The position numbers were made by a program, and so were the translations under genes. From Vreelandella zhaodongensis (GTDB taxonomy: Bacteria > Pseudomonadota > Gammaproteobacteria > Pseudomonadales > Halomonadaceae), in NCBI RefSeq assembly GCF_013415115.1, contig NZ_JACCDD010000001.1, positions 124,001 to 188,000 on the forward strand: 64,000 nt of DNA, read 5' to 3'. Shown here one piece after another: positions 26,747 through 34,636 of the stretch. The number at the start of each line of letters is the position of its first letter. Within the stretch, counting starts at the first letter, position 1. The notes under the pieces were generated by a model, which saw nothing but the letters and a program-made list of their open reading frames with translations, was not told the origin of the DNA and searched no databases.

Positions 26747-28680
26747 ATATTAATTTGATTATGCTTGTTGTGAGAAGTCGAAAAAATATCGTACAAGTTG
26801 ACTTTTCTAAGACCGTTACTTTTATTTATGGGCCAGTTGGGACTGGAAAGTCGTCAGTAGCGCGCCTTATAGATTACTGTTTTGGAGGTGAACTTGAAAG
26901 AACACCAGCAATTCAACATGAGTTAGTTTCTGTCACATTAGAAGCTAAGCTTGGAAAATATGATTGTACATTTGAAAGAGGGAGCGATAACCCCCAGTTT
27001 GTGCGTGTTACATGGAGTAACAGAGAAGGATATATAAATTCAGTAAAAGCACCTATAGCAGCGGGCGATATAACTATAACTTCAGGTGAGGTTTATAATC
27101 TTAGTGACCTCATATTTAGCCTATGTGATATTGAACCAATTAAGGTGTTAAAGAGAAGTCGCGATCCAGATTCTCCGATGATTAGACTTAGTTTTCGAGA
27201 TATTTGGAGATACTGCTATCTAGATCAAGCTCATTTAGATTCTTCTTTTTTTAGGCTGGAAGAGCCATTTCGTGCTCGAAAAAGTCAAGATGCGATGCGG
27301 TTTTTTACAGGGTTGCATTCTGAGCGATTAAGCCAATTACAGTTAGAATATTATCGGTTAAATACTAAGCAGCATGGTTCTCGTGAAGCAATTGAACAAA
27401 TTAGAAGTTTCATGGTTAGATTTGAATTTGGTTCTGAAGAAGTTATTCACCAAAAAATAAATGATTTGAAGAGCAGGCTTGCTCGTGCACGAAATCAAAG
27501 AAACTTAATTGAGAAAGAAAGAGCAAACATAATTCACCCATCCGAAGGATTAAGGGAGAGGTTAAGGTTAATTAGTAATAAGCTTTCCGACCTGAAAGAC
27601 GCTATAAATATGTCGACTACGACGATTCAAGAGCAAATAGCTCTTCGATCAGAGCTTATTACCACTAAGTTAAAGGCAGAAAAGACCAAAAAAGCAGCTA
27701 GTATCTTAGAAGGAGTGAAATACTCTTCATGCCCGCAGTGTGGGACTGATATAAAGAATAAAGAAGCTTCCATTCACGAGTGCTCCCTCTGTTGTGCTAA
27801 TTTGGAAAATTCTGTAGAAATATCAAGCAATTATATGGAGTCAGTAAGGAGAGAGGTGAACGATAGAATTGATCAAATTAATGATTCGATCAATCGAAGA
27901 AACCAGGAGCTAGAGCGATCAAAGCGTGAGCTAGTAATTGTTGAAGAAGAAAAAAGAAAGCTAGATTTTGAATTGCAAGACAAGCTAAAGCGTTATGACT
28001 CTGCATATATTGAAGCTGTGAGAGATTTAGATAAAGAGATAGCTAAGCTTGATGAGAGACTGGATTCTTATAATAATTTTAAAAAGATGTCAATAGCTAT
28101 TGAAGACCTTAAAAAACAAGAAATTGACTCTATAAATAAAATTGAAGATTTAAAGATTACTATAGAATCCGAAAGAAAGCGGCTCAGTAATGGAGAGAAA
28201 AATGCTCGTAAAATTGCTGAGAAGTTCAGGGAAATTATGATTGATGTTGGTTTTCCGGGTTTTTCAGAAAATGATAAGATTAGTTTAGATCCACGTAACT
28301 GGAAACCTGTAATTACTCATTCTGATCAAGAATGGGGCTTTTGGGATACCGGAAGTGGAGGTAAAAAGACGCTATTTAATGTATGTTATGCACTAGCTAT
28401 ACATGAAGTGGCATTAGAGGATGAAATGCCTGTTCCTAATATTCTTATTATCGACAGTCCTACAAAAAATATAAGTGAAGATGAAAACCCTGAGTTGATT
28501 AGGTCTCTGTATAATGAGATTTATAGATTTGCTTCTTCTAAACGTAGTCATGGTATGCAGCTTCTCTTAATTGATTCAGACCTTGTTGAACCTGAATTTG
28601 AGTTAACTGATTTTCTGCAAAGGAGAATGGCAGGTGAAGCTGAAGCCCCTAGCTTAATTCCGTACTACGTTGGACCATAA
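26743..28680 (+). CDS. Rad50/SMC-like ABC ATPase of the three-component system
   Basis: A 645-aa protein. Walker A is GPVGTGKSS at residues 30-38. Two long coiled-coil arms (about 190-320 and 355-500) flank a zinc-hook-like apex, CPQCG (Cys330, Cys333) and CSLCC (Cys347, Cys350). An ABC-signature-like GSGGKKT lies near 537 and Walker B ILIIDSP at 567-573, where a Ser-Pro replaces the usual catalytic Glu after the Asp. The front end begins directly with the ATPase strand (INLIMLVVRSRKNIVQVDF), as in DUF3732-type ATPases of ABC-3C systems. It would sense a nucleoprotein state and license the nuclease. It ends at a strong hairpin. Confidence 0.8.
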   Translation: MNINLIMLVVRSRKNIVQVDFSKTVTFIYGPVGTGKSSVARLIDYCFGGELERTPAIQHELVSVTLEAKLGKYDCTFERGSDNPQFVRVTWSNREGYINSVKAPIAAGDITITSGEVYNLSDLIFSLCDIEPIKVLKRSRDPDSPMIRLSFRDIWRYCYLDQAHLDSSFFRLEEPFRARKSQDAMRFFTGLHSERLSQLQLEYYRLNTKQHGSREAIEQIRSFMVRFEFGSEEVIHQKINDLKSRLARARNQRNLIEKERANIIHPSEGLRERLRLISNKLSDLKDAINMSTTTIQEQIALRSELITTKLKAEKTKKAASILEGVKYSSCPQCGTDIKNKEASIHECSLCCANLENSVEISSNYMESVRREVNDRIDQINDSINRRNQELERSKRELVIVEEEKRKLDFELQDKLKRYDSAYIEAVRDLDKEIAKLDERLDSYNNFKKMSIAIEDLKKQEIDSINKIEDLKITIESERKRLSNGEKNARKIAEKFREIMIDVGFPGFSENDKISLDPRNWKPVITHSDQEWGFWDTGSGGKKTLFNVCYALAIHEVALEDEMPVPNILIIDSPTKNISEDENPELIRSLYNEIYRFASSKRSHGMQLLLIDSDLVEPEFELTDFLQRRMAGEAEAPSLIPYYVGP

Positions 28681-28684
28681 CGGT

Positions 28685-28715
28685 GACCGATCTAGAAAAT
28701 TTTTCTAGGTCGGTC
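28685..28715 (+). terminator. Hairpin terminator of the conflict operon
   Basis: GACCGATCTAGAAAA pairs with TTTTCTAGGTCGGTC (one G-T wobble), 4 nt after the ATPase stop. The following T run is weak (TCTTA), so its strength is uncertain. Confidence 0.75.
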
Positions 28716-28829
28716 TCTTACAACTATTGAGAAGTTAAGAAAGAGCTAATGGTATATTAATTGGTATATCGAGATTTTTATATAGTTTTTTAAATTCATG
28801 TTTTTCAAATGGTTAGTTGCTATTTTTTG

Positions 28830-28849
28830 CTCCTTCCAGGGACGTCAAC
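28830..28849 (+). repeat. Island right attachment-like repeat (partial tRNA-Arg 3' end)
   Basis: 18 of 20 positions are identical to the 3' end of the tRNA-Arg gene (24185-24204). There is no tRNA body upstream, so this is a leftover attachment site and not a gene. Confidence 0.7.
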
Positions 28850-28949
28850 TGGGGTATTGAGAAGTCCTGAGAAAGCCAGGAATCATGTGTTCAGACATGA
28901 CCTTTACTCCCTAGTGTTCCTCCCCAATCTTAGTGCTTAGTGTTTAGTG

Positions 28950-28999
28950 GTGGTAGCCAGACTGGTATATCTCACCATTCGAAGTTGCTCGACACCGCC
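28950..28999 (+). repeat. 50-nt direct repeat, right copy
   Basis: Partner of 24319-24368 (45 of 50 identical). It marks the right boundary of the island at about the point where GC content rises. Confidence 0.85.
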
Positions 29000-29084
29000 G
29001 TGGCGCCGGCGTCATCTCTTGGCGCACATGCGAGTGCCGCCGAGAGCGCACCAAGGAGATGGCCTTATGGCAGGGCGGTCCAAT

Positions 29085-29765
29085 CTAGGCCAGCAGTGCT
29101 TTCACCTTGCGCTGCACATCAAGGCACCTCATCCGGAGAGATGTCGAAGCTTTCATTCGCTTAGTTTGTGTAAGTTCCCTTGCAGCTCGCACTTTCGCGA
29201 CATACCTAAAGCAGTACCTAGCATAGAGGATGACAAAGCAGCTTGATAAGACCATGGCAGCCGTCGCCCAAATTTTGTCGGAAGTGACCATGCTGTCAGG
29301 GCTACCATATAACCAGCGCAGGCCCGGTCCTATCATCAGATACCAGCCTAAGGACAACGCTAGATAGATAATGAAAAGCACCGCCTCGGTGCTTTCGAGC
29401 TTCCATCTTGGTCGCTTGTGACGGATCTTGCCTGACGTCTTATCTAGCCTGACTTCATCATGCGCTAGCGCCAACAAGTCAAGGGCATCAGCTCTTGGGT
29501 GATGATTTAGTACCGCCCACACCAGAGCGCCATTGACGCTTTGTCCAGAGTAGAGGTAGAAAAGCCGCTTTAGCGTCCTTTGAAGCCCTTCCTCAAGCGT
29601 AGTCTGAGACCGATAGTCAGCTCCGAAGTCTACGATCCTCACCATTACATTTATCTTGATCGCGCTTCGACTTAGCTTATGTCCACGCCAATGCGAGATA
29701 AACGCCACAGCTACACCTAGTATAGGTACTGCCATTAGTAAACTTTCGATGATGCCGCCGCCCAT
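29085..29765 (-). CDS. Membrane protein of unknown function
   Basis: A 226-aa protein that I do not recognise. It has an N-terminal hydrophobic segment (IIESLLMAVPILGVAVAFI), a cytosolic basic stretch of about 100 aa with ADYRSQTTLEEGLQRTLKRLFYLYSG, then two further membrane segments (AVLFIIYLALSLGWYLMIG and WATAAMVLSSCFVILYARY), and a basic C-terminal tail. Codon use is chromosomal rather than island-like. It stands alone, just right of the island; a small accessory or cargo role cannot be excluded. Confidence 0.55.
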   Translation of the reverse strand: MGGGIIESLLMAVPILGVAVAFISHWRGHKLSRSAIKINVMVRIVDFGADYRSQTTLEEGLQRTLKRLFYLYSGQSVNGALVWAVLNHHPRADALDLLALAHDEVRLDKTSGKIRHKRPRWKLESTEAVLFIIYLALSLGWYLMIGPGLRWLYGSPDSMVTSDKIWATAAMVLSSCFVILYARYCFRYVAKVRAARELTQTKRMKASTSLRMRCLDVQRKVKALLA

Positions 29766-29789
29766 TCAGATGCCCTCGTAAAATTAGAC

Positions 29790-29830
29790 CGCCTGGTAAT
29801 CCCCCCATGTTGAGAGGGGATTACCAGGCG
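29790..29830 (-). terminator. Terminator behind the NTF2-like gene
   Basis: A perfect 15-bp stem (29790-29804 with 29816-29830) and an 11-nt loop. On the minus strand it is followed by a T-rich TCTAATTTT stretch. It ends transcription from the gene at 29891-30322. Confidence 0.8.
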
Positions 29831-29890
29831 CTTATCTATGCCATTGGTGGCTCAAGTACAGAAAGGCTGGCTGTTGCTCGGGATTCTTCG

Positions 29891-30322
29891 CTATTCGTTC
29901 TTAATGTGGGTCACTTCTGAGCGCGCGTCCATAAAGAGTTCCGACACAATCTTCCAGCTGCCGTCGGATTGACGGCCGAGCAGTTTCAGGGAGTAGTTGT
30001 GGCGGGTGGGCAGCACGTTGCCTTCAATGGTGCGCTGGCCTTCGATCTGAGTGTAGACCTTGACTGCCACGGCATCTTCGCCAACCGTTCGGACAGAAAT
30101 CTCAGGCTGCCCGGCCATGGAATTATCAGAAAAATGCGAATCGGCAAAGAGCTCGCCGAGATAAGAGATAATTGCGTCGCGCCCTGTAATAGTTCGCCCG
30201 AATGCATTGGTCCAGTCGGCATCTTCGGTATAAATATCACTCATGCTGGCAGCATCACGATCTGCGAACCCTTGAAGCTGCGTCATAAGCAGGGTTTCGA
30301 TGGCTTTCTGATCTGCATCCAT
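29891..30322 (-). CDS. SnoaL/NTF2-like protein (SgcJ/EcaC-type)
   Basis: A 143-aa cone-fold protein of the NTF2-like superfamily. Seen: ADQKAIETLLMTQLQGFADRDAASMSDIYTEDADW (helix plus the acidic region) and ITGRDAIISYLGELFAD. The beta-sheet part includes NVLPTRHNYSLKLLGRQSDGSWKIVSELFMDAR. The ATG at 30322 has AGAGG 6 nt upstream; an ATG at 30394 would add an unlikely 24 aa. Members often bind small ligands or act as steroid-isomerase-like domains. No specific function can be assigned. Confidence 0.7.
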   Translation of the reverse strand: MDADQKAIETLLMTQLQGFADRDAASMSDIYTEDADWTNAFGRTITGRDAIISYLGELFADSHFSDNSMAGQPEISVRTVGEDAVAVKVYTQIEGQRTIEGNVLPTRHNYSLKLLGRQSDGSWKIVSELFMDARSEVTHIKNE

Positions 30323-30884
30323 GGCTTGCCTCTTTTCGGTTGATAGTGACGGAGTTACTACCGAAGCAGTGATCGCAAACCTAACCGTCATCATAAGAAT
30401 GGTAGCGTTTAAAAATCACGTCAAATAGGCCTTTGGTTCTTCTAATGGTTTTCACGTTGGTTGCCATGAGTTAGGCAGTATCCACTTTCAGATAATGATC
30501 AGGTGAACGCAAAGTTCGGTGCGCGCAACTGGCACGAATCGGTATGTGTTTTGGTTGGGGGTTGAAAGCCGTTCAGCGTGACTCCGATGCCACCCTCAGC
30601 GCTTAAGCGATCTGTTCGCTGGCAGTCAGTTTGTTTATTTTAGAAATATATTTTGACGTTTTTTATAAATGTAGATATTTTTATCAGCCAATGCGGTTTG
30701 TGCTGCCTGTCTAGCGTTGCTTGGGCACTTCGCTATGTAAGAGAAAAATAAGCGGGACTTGGTGAGGAACAGCGCGGGGCCGAGAGTGCTTTCGGGAGTG
30801 CAGGAAATGGCTTTGTGGTGAGTTTGTGGGAGGCGCGGCCCGAGTGCGAGACAAGCTCTAATGTCATGGCAAAAGGAAAATAAG
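30323..30884. promoter_or_regulatory. Intergenic region with putative gabDT promoter
   Basis: 562 nt between divergent genes and no supportable ORF. A sigma-70-like pair TTGACG (30653-30658), 17 nt, TATTTT (30676-30681) lies in an AT-rich stretch about 200 nt ahead of gabD. The long leader after it could hold regulator sites for the adjacent FCD protein, but no clear palindrome was found. Confidence 0.35.
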
Positions 30885-32330
30885 ATGAGTGGTTTACCTG
30901 ATATTTTGATACCTGACGCCTTTATTGGTGGAGTGTGGCAACGCGCTGAAAAACGCTTTGCGGTCACCAATCCAGCCAATGGTGAGGTGTTAGCCGAAGT
31001 CCCTGACCTTGATGCTGATGGTGCTCGCGAAGCCGTTGCAGCAGCTGAAGCAGCAGGGCATGGCTGGAAAAAGCGCACCGCCAAAGAGCGTGCGACGCTG
31101 CTGCGCGCCTGGTTTGACGCCATCATGGCTCACCAAGAAGATCTAGCTCGGCTGATGACGCTAGAGCAGGGCAAGCCGCTGGCGGAGTCACGAGGTGAAG
31201 TGGCTTATGGCGCATCATTTGTCGAATTTTATGCCGAAGAGGCCAAGCGCATGGCAGGAGAAACCTTGCCGGGCCATGGTGTCGATAAACGCATTCTGGT
31301 ATTTCGCGAACCCATTGGCGTCGTGGCAGCCGTTACGCCATGGAACTTCCCTTTGGCAATGATTACCCGTAAGTGCGCCCCTGCATTGGCAGCAGGATGT
31401 ACGGTGGTCATCAAACCCGCAGAAGCAACGCCGCTGACAGCGCTGGCCGTGGCACGCCTCGCGGAGCTTGCTGGCCTACCCGCTGGGGTAATCAATGTGG
31501 TGACTGCCAGCCAACCCGCGCCTATTGGTGAGGTGTTAACCACTGATCCGCGAGTGCGCAAGTTCTCCTTCACAGGCTCTACGCCTGTCGGCAAAAGGCT
31601 TCTCGCTCAGTGTGCCGGTACGGTTAAAAAAGTTTCCTTGGAATTAGGCGGTAACGCACCTTTCATCGTGTTTGATGACGCCGATCTAGATGCGGCCGTT
31701 GAGGGGGCTGTGGCCTCCAAGTATCGCAACTCCGGACAGACGTGTGTCTGCACTAACCGTTTCTTAGTTCAGAGTGGCGTTTACGATGCTTTTGTCGAAA
31801 AGCTGGCTAAGCGCGTGGCGCAACTGAATGTTGGCAACGGGCTTGAAGAAGGCGTCATGCAGGGCCCGTTGATCAATCAGGCCGCTGTCGAAAAGGTTGA
31901 GTCCCATATTGCTGATGCGTTGGAGAAGGGCGGGCGTTTGGTCTGTGGCGGTAAGCCTCACGCGCTGGGGGGTACCTTCTTCGAACCAACGATTATTGCG
32001 GATGTTACCGACGACATGCGGGTTGCCCGTGAAGAGACGTTTGGGCCCTTAGCACCGGTGTTTCGTTTTGAGACTGACGATGAAGCTGTTGCCATGGCGA
32101 ATGCTACTGAGTTTGGGTTGGCCGCTTATTTCTATGCGCGTGACTACCGCAGAATTTGGCACGTTATGGAGGGGCTGGAGTACGGCATGGTTGCGGTTAA
32201 CGAAGGAATTCTTTCTACCGAGCTGGCGCCCTTTGGTGGCGTGAAAGAGTCTGGCTTGGGGAGAGAGGGCTCACGCCATGGGCTTGATGAGTTTACTGAG
32301 TTGAAATACGTCTGTGTTGGCGGCTTATAA
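30885..32330 (+). CDS. gabD: Succinate-semialdehyde dehydrogenase
   Basis: Oxidises succinate semialdehyde to succinate, the second step of GABA breakdown, with NAD(P). The ATG at 30885 (after AAGGA) gives 481 aa, against 482 for E. coli GabD; the ATG at 30861 is less likely. Aldehyde-dehydrogenase signatures: GVVAAVTPWNFPLAM, FTGSTPVGKRL, LELGGNAPF (general base Glu), and Cys287 in SGQTCVCTNR. The C-terminal EYGMVAVNEGILSTELAPFGGVKESGLGREGS is typical of GabD. It lies 34 nt before gabT. Confidence 0.95.
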   Translation: MSGLPDILIPDAFIGGVWQRAEKRFAVTNPANGEVLAEVPDLDADGAREAVAAAEAAGHGWKKRTAKERATLLRAWFDAIMAHQEDLARLMTLEQGKPLAESRGEVAYGASFVEFYAEEAKRMAGETLPGHGVDKRILVFREPIGVVAAVTPWNFPLAMITRKCAPALAAGCTVVIKPAEATPLTALAVARLAELAGLPAGVINVVTASQPAPIGEVLTTDPRVRKFSFTGSTPVGKRLLAQCAGTVKKVSLELGGNAPFIVFDDADLDAAVEGAVASKYRNSGQTCVCTNRFLVQSGVYDAFVEKLAKRVAQLNVGNGLEEGVMQGPLINQAAVEKVESHIADALEKGGRLVCGGKPHALGGTFFEPTIIADVTDDMRVAREETFGPLAPVFRFETDDEAVAMANATEFGLAAYFYARDYRRIWHVMEGLEYGMVAVNEGILSTELAPFGGVKESGLGREGSRHGLDEFTELKYVCVGGL

Positions 32331-32364
32331 CCGATTTTCTCTAAGTTAAGAAGGAATGCAGTAA

Positions 32365-33642
32365 ATGAAAATGAGCAATGCGCAACTGAACGAGCTTAAA
32401 CAAAAATATGTCGCTAATGGTGCCGCCAGCCCCGCAACCCAATTTGCCGACCGTGCTGAGAACGCGATTATTTGGGATGCCGATGGTAACCGTATTATTG
32501 ATTTCGCAGGCGGTATTGGCGTGCTTAATATTGGCCATTGTCACCCGAAGGTAGTCGAAGCTGTCCGTGAGCAGTTAGGTCGAGTGATGCACACGTGCCA
32601 GACCGTCATTCCCTACGAAGGCTACGTTAAAGTGGCTGAGAAGCTCAGTCAGCTTACCCCTGTGCGCGGTCATGCCAAAGTCATGCTCGTCAACTCTGGG
32701 GCTGAAGCGCTGGAGAACGCTGTGAAGGTGGCCCGTGCCGCCACAGGTAAGAATAACGTCATCTGCTTCGATGGCGGCTACCATGGTCGTACGTTTATGA
32801 CCATGGCGATGAATGGAAAAGTGGCGCCATACTCGGCTGATTTCGGCAGTATGCCTGGCAATGTTTTCCGTGCGCCTTATCCGGTGCCTTTCCATGGGGT
32901 GAGTGAAGAAGACGCGCTCCGCGGCCTTAAAATGACCCTTAAGACCGATGCCAACCCGAAAGACACCGCCGCTATCGTGATTGAGCCCGTGTTGGGGGAA
33001 GGTGGGTTCTATCCTGCGCCTGCAAGCTTCCTTAAAGCGGTGCGCGAGATTTGTGACGAGCACGGTATGCTGATGATTGTCGATGAGGTTCAGTCTGGCT
33101 TTGGCCGCACCGGCAAATTATTTGCTATTGAACATAGTGGCGTTCAGCCGGATATCATCACCATGGCTAAAAGCATGGCGGGGGGGATGCCAATCTCCGC
33201 GCTGGTAGGTACGGCTGAGCATATGGATGCGTCAGGGCCTAACTCATTGGGCGGCACCTATTCGGGCAGCCCTGTCTCTTGTGCTGCTGTTCTTGCCGTG
33301 CTTGAAGTTCTCGAAGAGGAAAAAATTCTTGAGAAGAGCCAGGCTTTAGGGGAAGTCTTGGGACAGCGTTTTACCCAGTGGCAGCAGCGCTTTGGCTGTG
33401 TTGAGAATGTGCGCCATTTAGGTTCCATGGCGGCATTGGATATCGTATCCGCCGATCAAGCGCCTGATGCTGAGCTAGCTGCCGCGCTTTGCAGGCGGGC
33501 ACGAGAGAAAGGATTGATTCTGCTTTCGTGTGGGCTTTACGGCAATACAATTCGCTTCTTAATGCCAGTGACTATTGAGGATAATATACTCGAAGAAGGC
33601 TTGGCGATTGTCGAGGAATTGTTGGAAGAGGTTACCGCGTAG
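32365..33642 (+). CDS. gabT: 4-Aminobutyrate aminotransferase
   Basis: A PLP class III aminotransferase converting GABA and 2-oxoglutarate to succinate semialdehyde and glutamate. 425 aa, matching E. coli GabT (426). Key sites: GGIGVLNIGHCHP, NSGAEALENAVKVARAATG (PLP phosphate), DEVQSGFGRTG (PLP-ring Asp), Schiff-base Lys269 in TMAKSMAGG, and GGTYSGSPVSCAA. AAGGAA precedes the ATG. It forms a gabDT operon ending in a stem-loop at 33708. Confidence 0.95.
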   Translation: MKMSNAQLNELKQKYVANGAASPATQFADRAENAIIWDADGNRIIDFAGGIGVLNIGHCHPKVVEAVREQLGRVMHTCQTVIPYEGYVKVAEKLSQLTPVRGHAKVMLVNSGAEALENAVKVARAATGKNNVICFDGGYHGRTFMTMAMNGKVAPYSADFGSMPGNVFRAPYPVPFHGVSEEDALRGLKMTLKTDANPKDTAAIVIEPVLGEGGFYPAPASFLKAVREICDEHGMLMIVDEVQSGFGRTGKLFAIEHSGVQPDIITMAKSMAGGMPISALVGTAEHMDASGPNSLGGTYSGSPVSCAAVLAVLEVLEEEKILEKSQALGEVLGQRFTQWQQRFGCVENVRHLGSMAALDIVSADQAPDAELAAALCRRAREKGLILLSCGLYGNTIRFLMPVTIEDNILEEGLAIVEELLEEVTA

Positions 33643-33707
33643 CGTGTTACGACGCTTTATTTGGTATTTCTCCGCGCTTGTGTAAATGTTTCTATAAGTG
33701 CTCATAG

Positions 33708-33742
33708 AAGCCGTTGCAGTTAATTCTGCATCGGCTTTTTAT
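33708..33742 (+). terminator. Terminator of gabDT
   Basis: AAGCCGTTGCAG (33708-33719) pairs with CTGCATCGGCTT (33726-33737) with one mismatch and a 6-nt loop, followed by TTTTATATTG. Confidence 0.8.
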
Positions 33743-33830
33743 ATTGTCTAGGGCTGTGGGTTTTAAGCACTTTCAAACAGGTGTTACAAATTGTGCTATG
33801 ATTTTCGCCCACTTTGTGAAATGCATAATC

Positions 33831-34541
33831 ATGAATTCATCACTTTTCCAGGACGAAAAGGCCGACGCCAAGGAAAACTTGGGCATTCGCGCCTACAAGC
33901 TACTTAAGATTGACATTATTAAAGGCATTTTTCGACCTGACGAAAAATTGCGTATGAGTGTGCTCAAGGCGCGCTACGACCTGGGTATTGGCCCTCTACG
34001 AGAAGCGCTTTCACAGTTAGTCGCTGAGCATCTGGTTGTGGCGATTAGTCAGCGCGGGTATCGCGTGGCACCCATGTCGCTCGCTGAGCTTAAAGATATT
34101 TATGATGCCCGTGCGCAGGTCGAAGCCATGATGCTGGGGCTTGCGATAGAGCGTGGAGATGATGCCTGGGAAGCTAATATTCTGGCGAAGTCTTACCAAT
34201 TAGCAAAGCTGACTGAAACGAGCTGTTCAGAGGGGCTGCTAGCGCTTTGGGATAGGCGGCATAGTGATTTTCACACCGCCATGGTGATTGGCTGCAACTC
34301 ACCTCATCTGATGAAAGTACGCGCAGGGCTGTTTGATAAAGTTCAGCGCTATCGCTTTCTGTGGCTTAAAGAAACCGTGTTTTCAGCTCAGGCGCTTGAA
34401 GCAAAGCGCCAAGAGCATGCTGCCTTGGCAGACGCCACGCTTGAGCGTCGTAAGGATGAAGCAGTGTCATTGATGCACGAACACTTGATGTCGCCTGTGC
34501 CTATCATTACACAGGTGATGCGCCAACAAGGCGTAGCATAA
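33831..34541 (+). CDS. GntR/FCD regulator, CsiR (GabC)-like
   Basis: A 236-aa transcription factor. The N-terminal winged helix is KLLKIDIIKGIFRPDEKLRMSVLKARYDLGIGPLREALSQL, and the C-terminal FCD domain has the metal-site pattern DRRHSDFHTAMVIGCNS. Length and sequence fit CsiR, the repressor of the E. coli GABA operon, and it follows gabDT here. The ATG at 33831 starts at the natural domain boundary; the frame opens earlier at 33714 but crosses the gabDT terminator. GABA-pathway control is the natural inference, though control of the neighbouring TRAP genes is possible. Confidence 0.85.
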   Translation: MNSSLFQDEKADAKENLGIRAYKLLKIDIIKGIFRPDEKLRMSVLKARYDLGIGPLREALSQLVAEHLVVAISQRGYRVAPMSLAELKDIYDARAQVEAMMLGLAIERGDDAWEANILAKSYQLAKLTETSCSEGLLALWDRRHSDFHTAMVIGCNSPHLMKVRAGLFDKVQRYRFLWLKETVFSAQALEAKRQEHAALADATLERRKDEAVSLMHEHLMSPVPIITQVMRQQGVA

Positions 34542-34570
34542 GGTAAAAGAGCAGGCAGGAGAAAGAATAA

Positions 34571-34597
34571 AAAAGGCCCTAATGATTAGGGCCTTTT
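34571..34597. terminator. Bidirectional terminator between the FCD regulator and TRAP genes
   Basis: A perfect 12-bp stem AAAAGGCCCTAA / TTAGGGCCTTTT with a TGA loop. It has A/T runs on both sides and lies between convergent genes. Confidence 0.93.
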
Positions 34598-34636
34598 GGG
34601 TTTAGGTCTCTGCTTATAGCCGTTTGATACGTTTGT

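Larger units (their letters stand above)
28716..29084. other. Right flank of the island, with both repeat copies
   Basis: 369 nt without a supportable gene. It holds the tRNA-end-like repeat (28830-28849) and the 50-nt repeat (28950-28999). TGGTATAT-type fragments near 28750-28770 echo the start of the 50-nt repeat. GC content returns to chromosomal level after about 28990. No integrase or transposase remains. Confidence 0.6.

Noticed and set aside
24126..29000. Integrase or transposase in the tRNA-linked island
   Set aside because: None of the frames between the repeats shows a recombinase or transposase motif; only the three conflict genes are supported.
28940..29246. Short frames over the right island repeat
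   Set aside because: They read through the direct repeat and antisense to the 3' end of the membrane protein gene.
30635..31126. 163-aa minus-strand frame opposite gabD start
   Set aside because: It lies antisense to the GabD N-terminal coding region and the AT-rich leader; composition is not protein-like.
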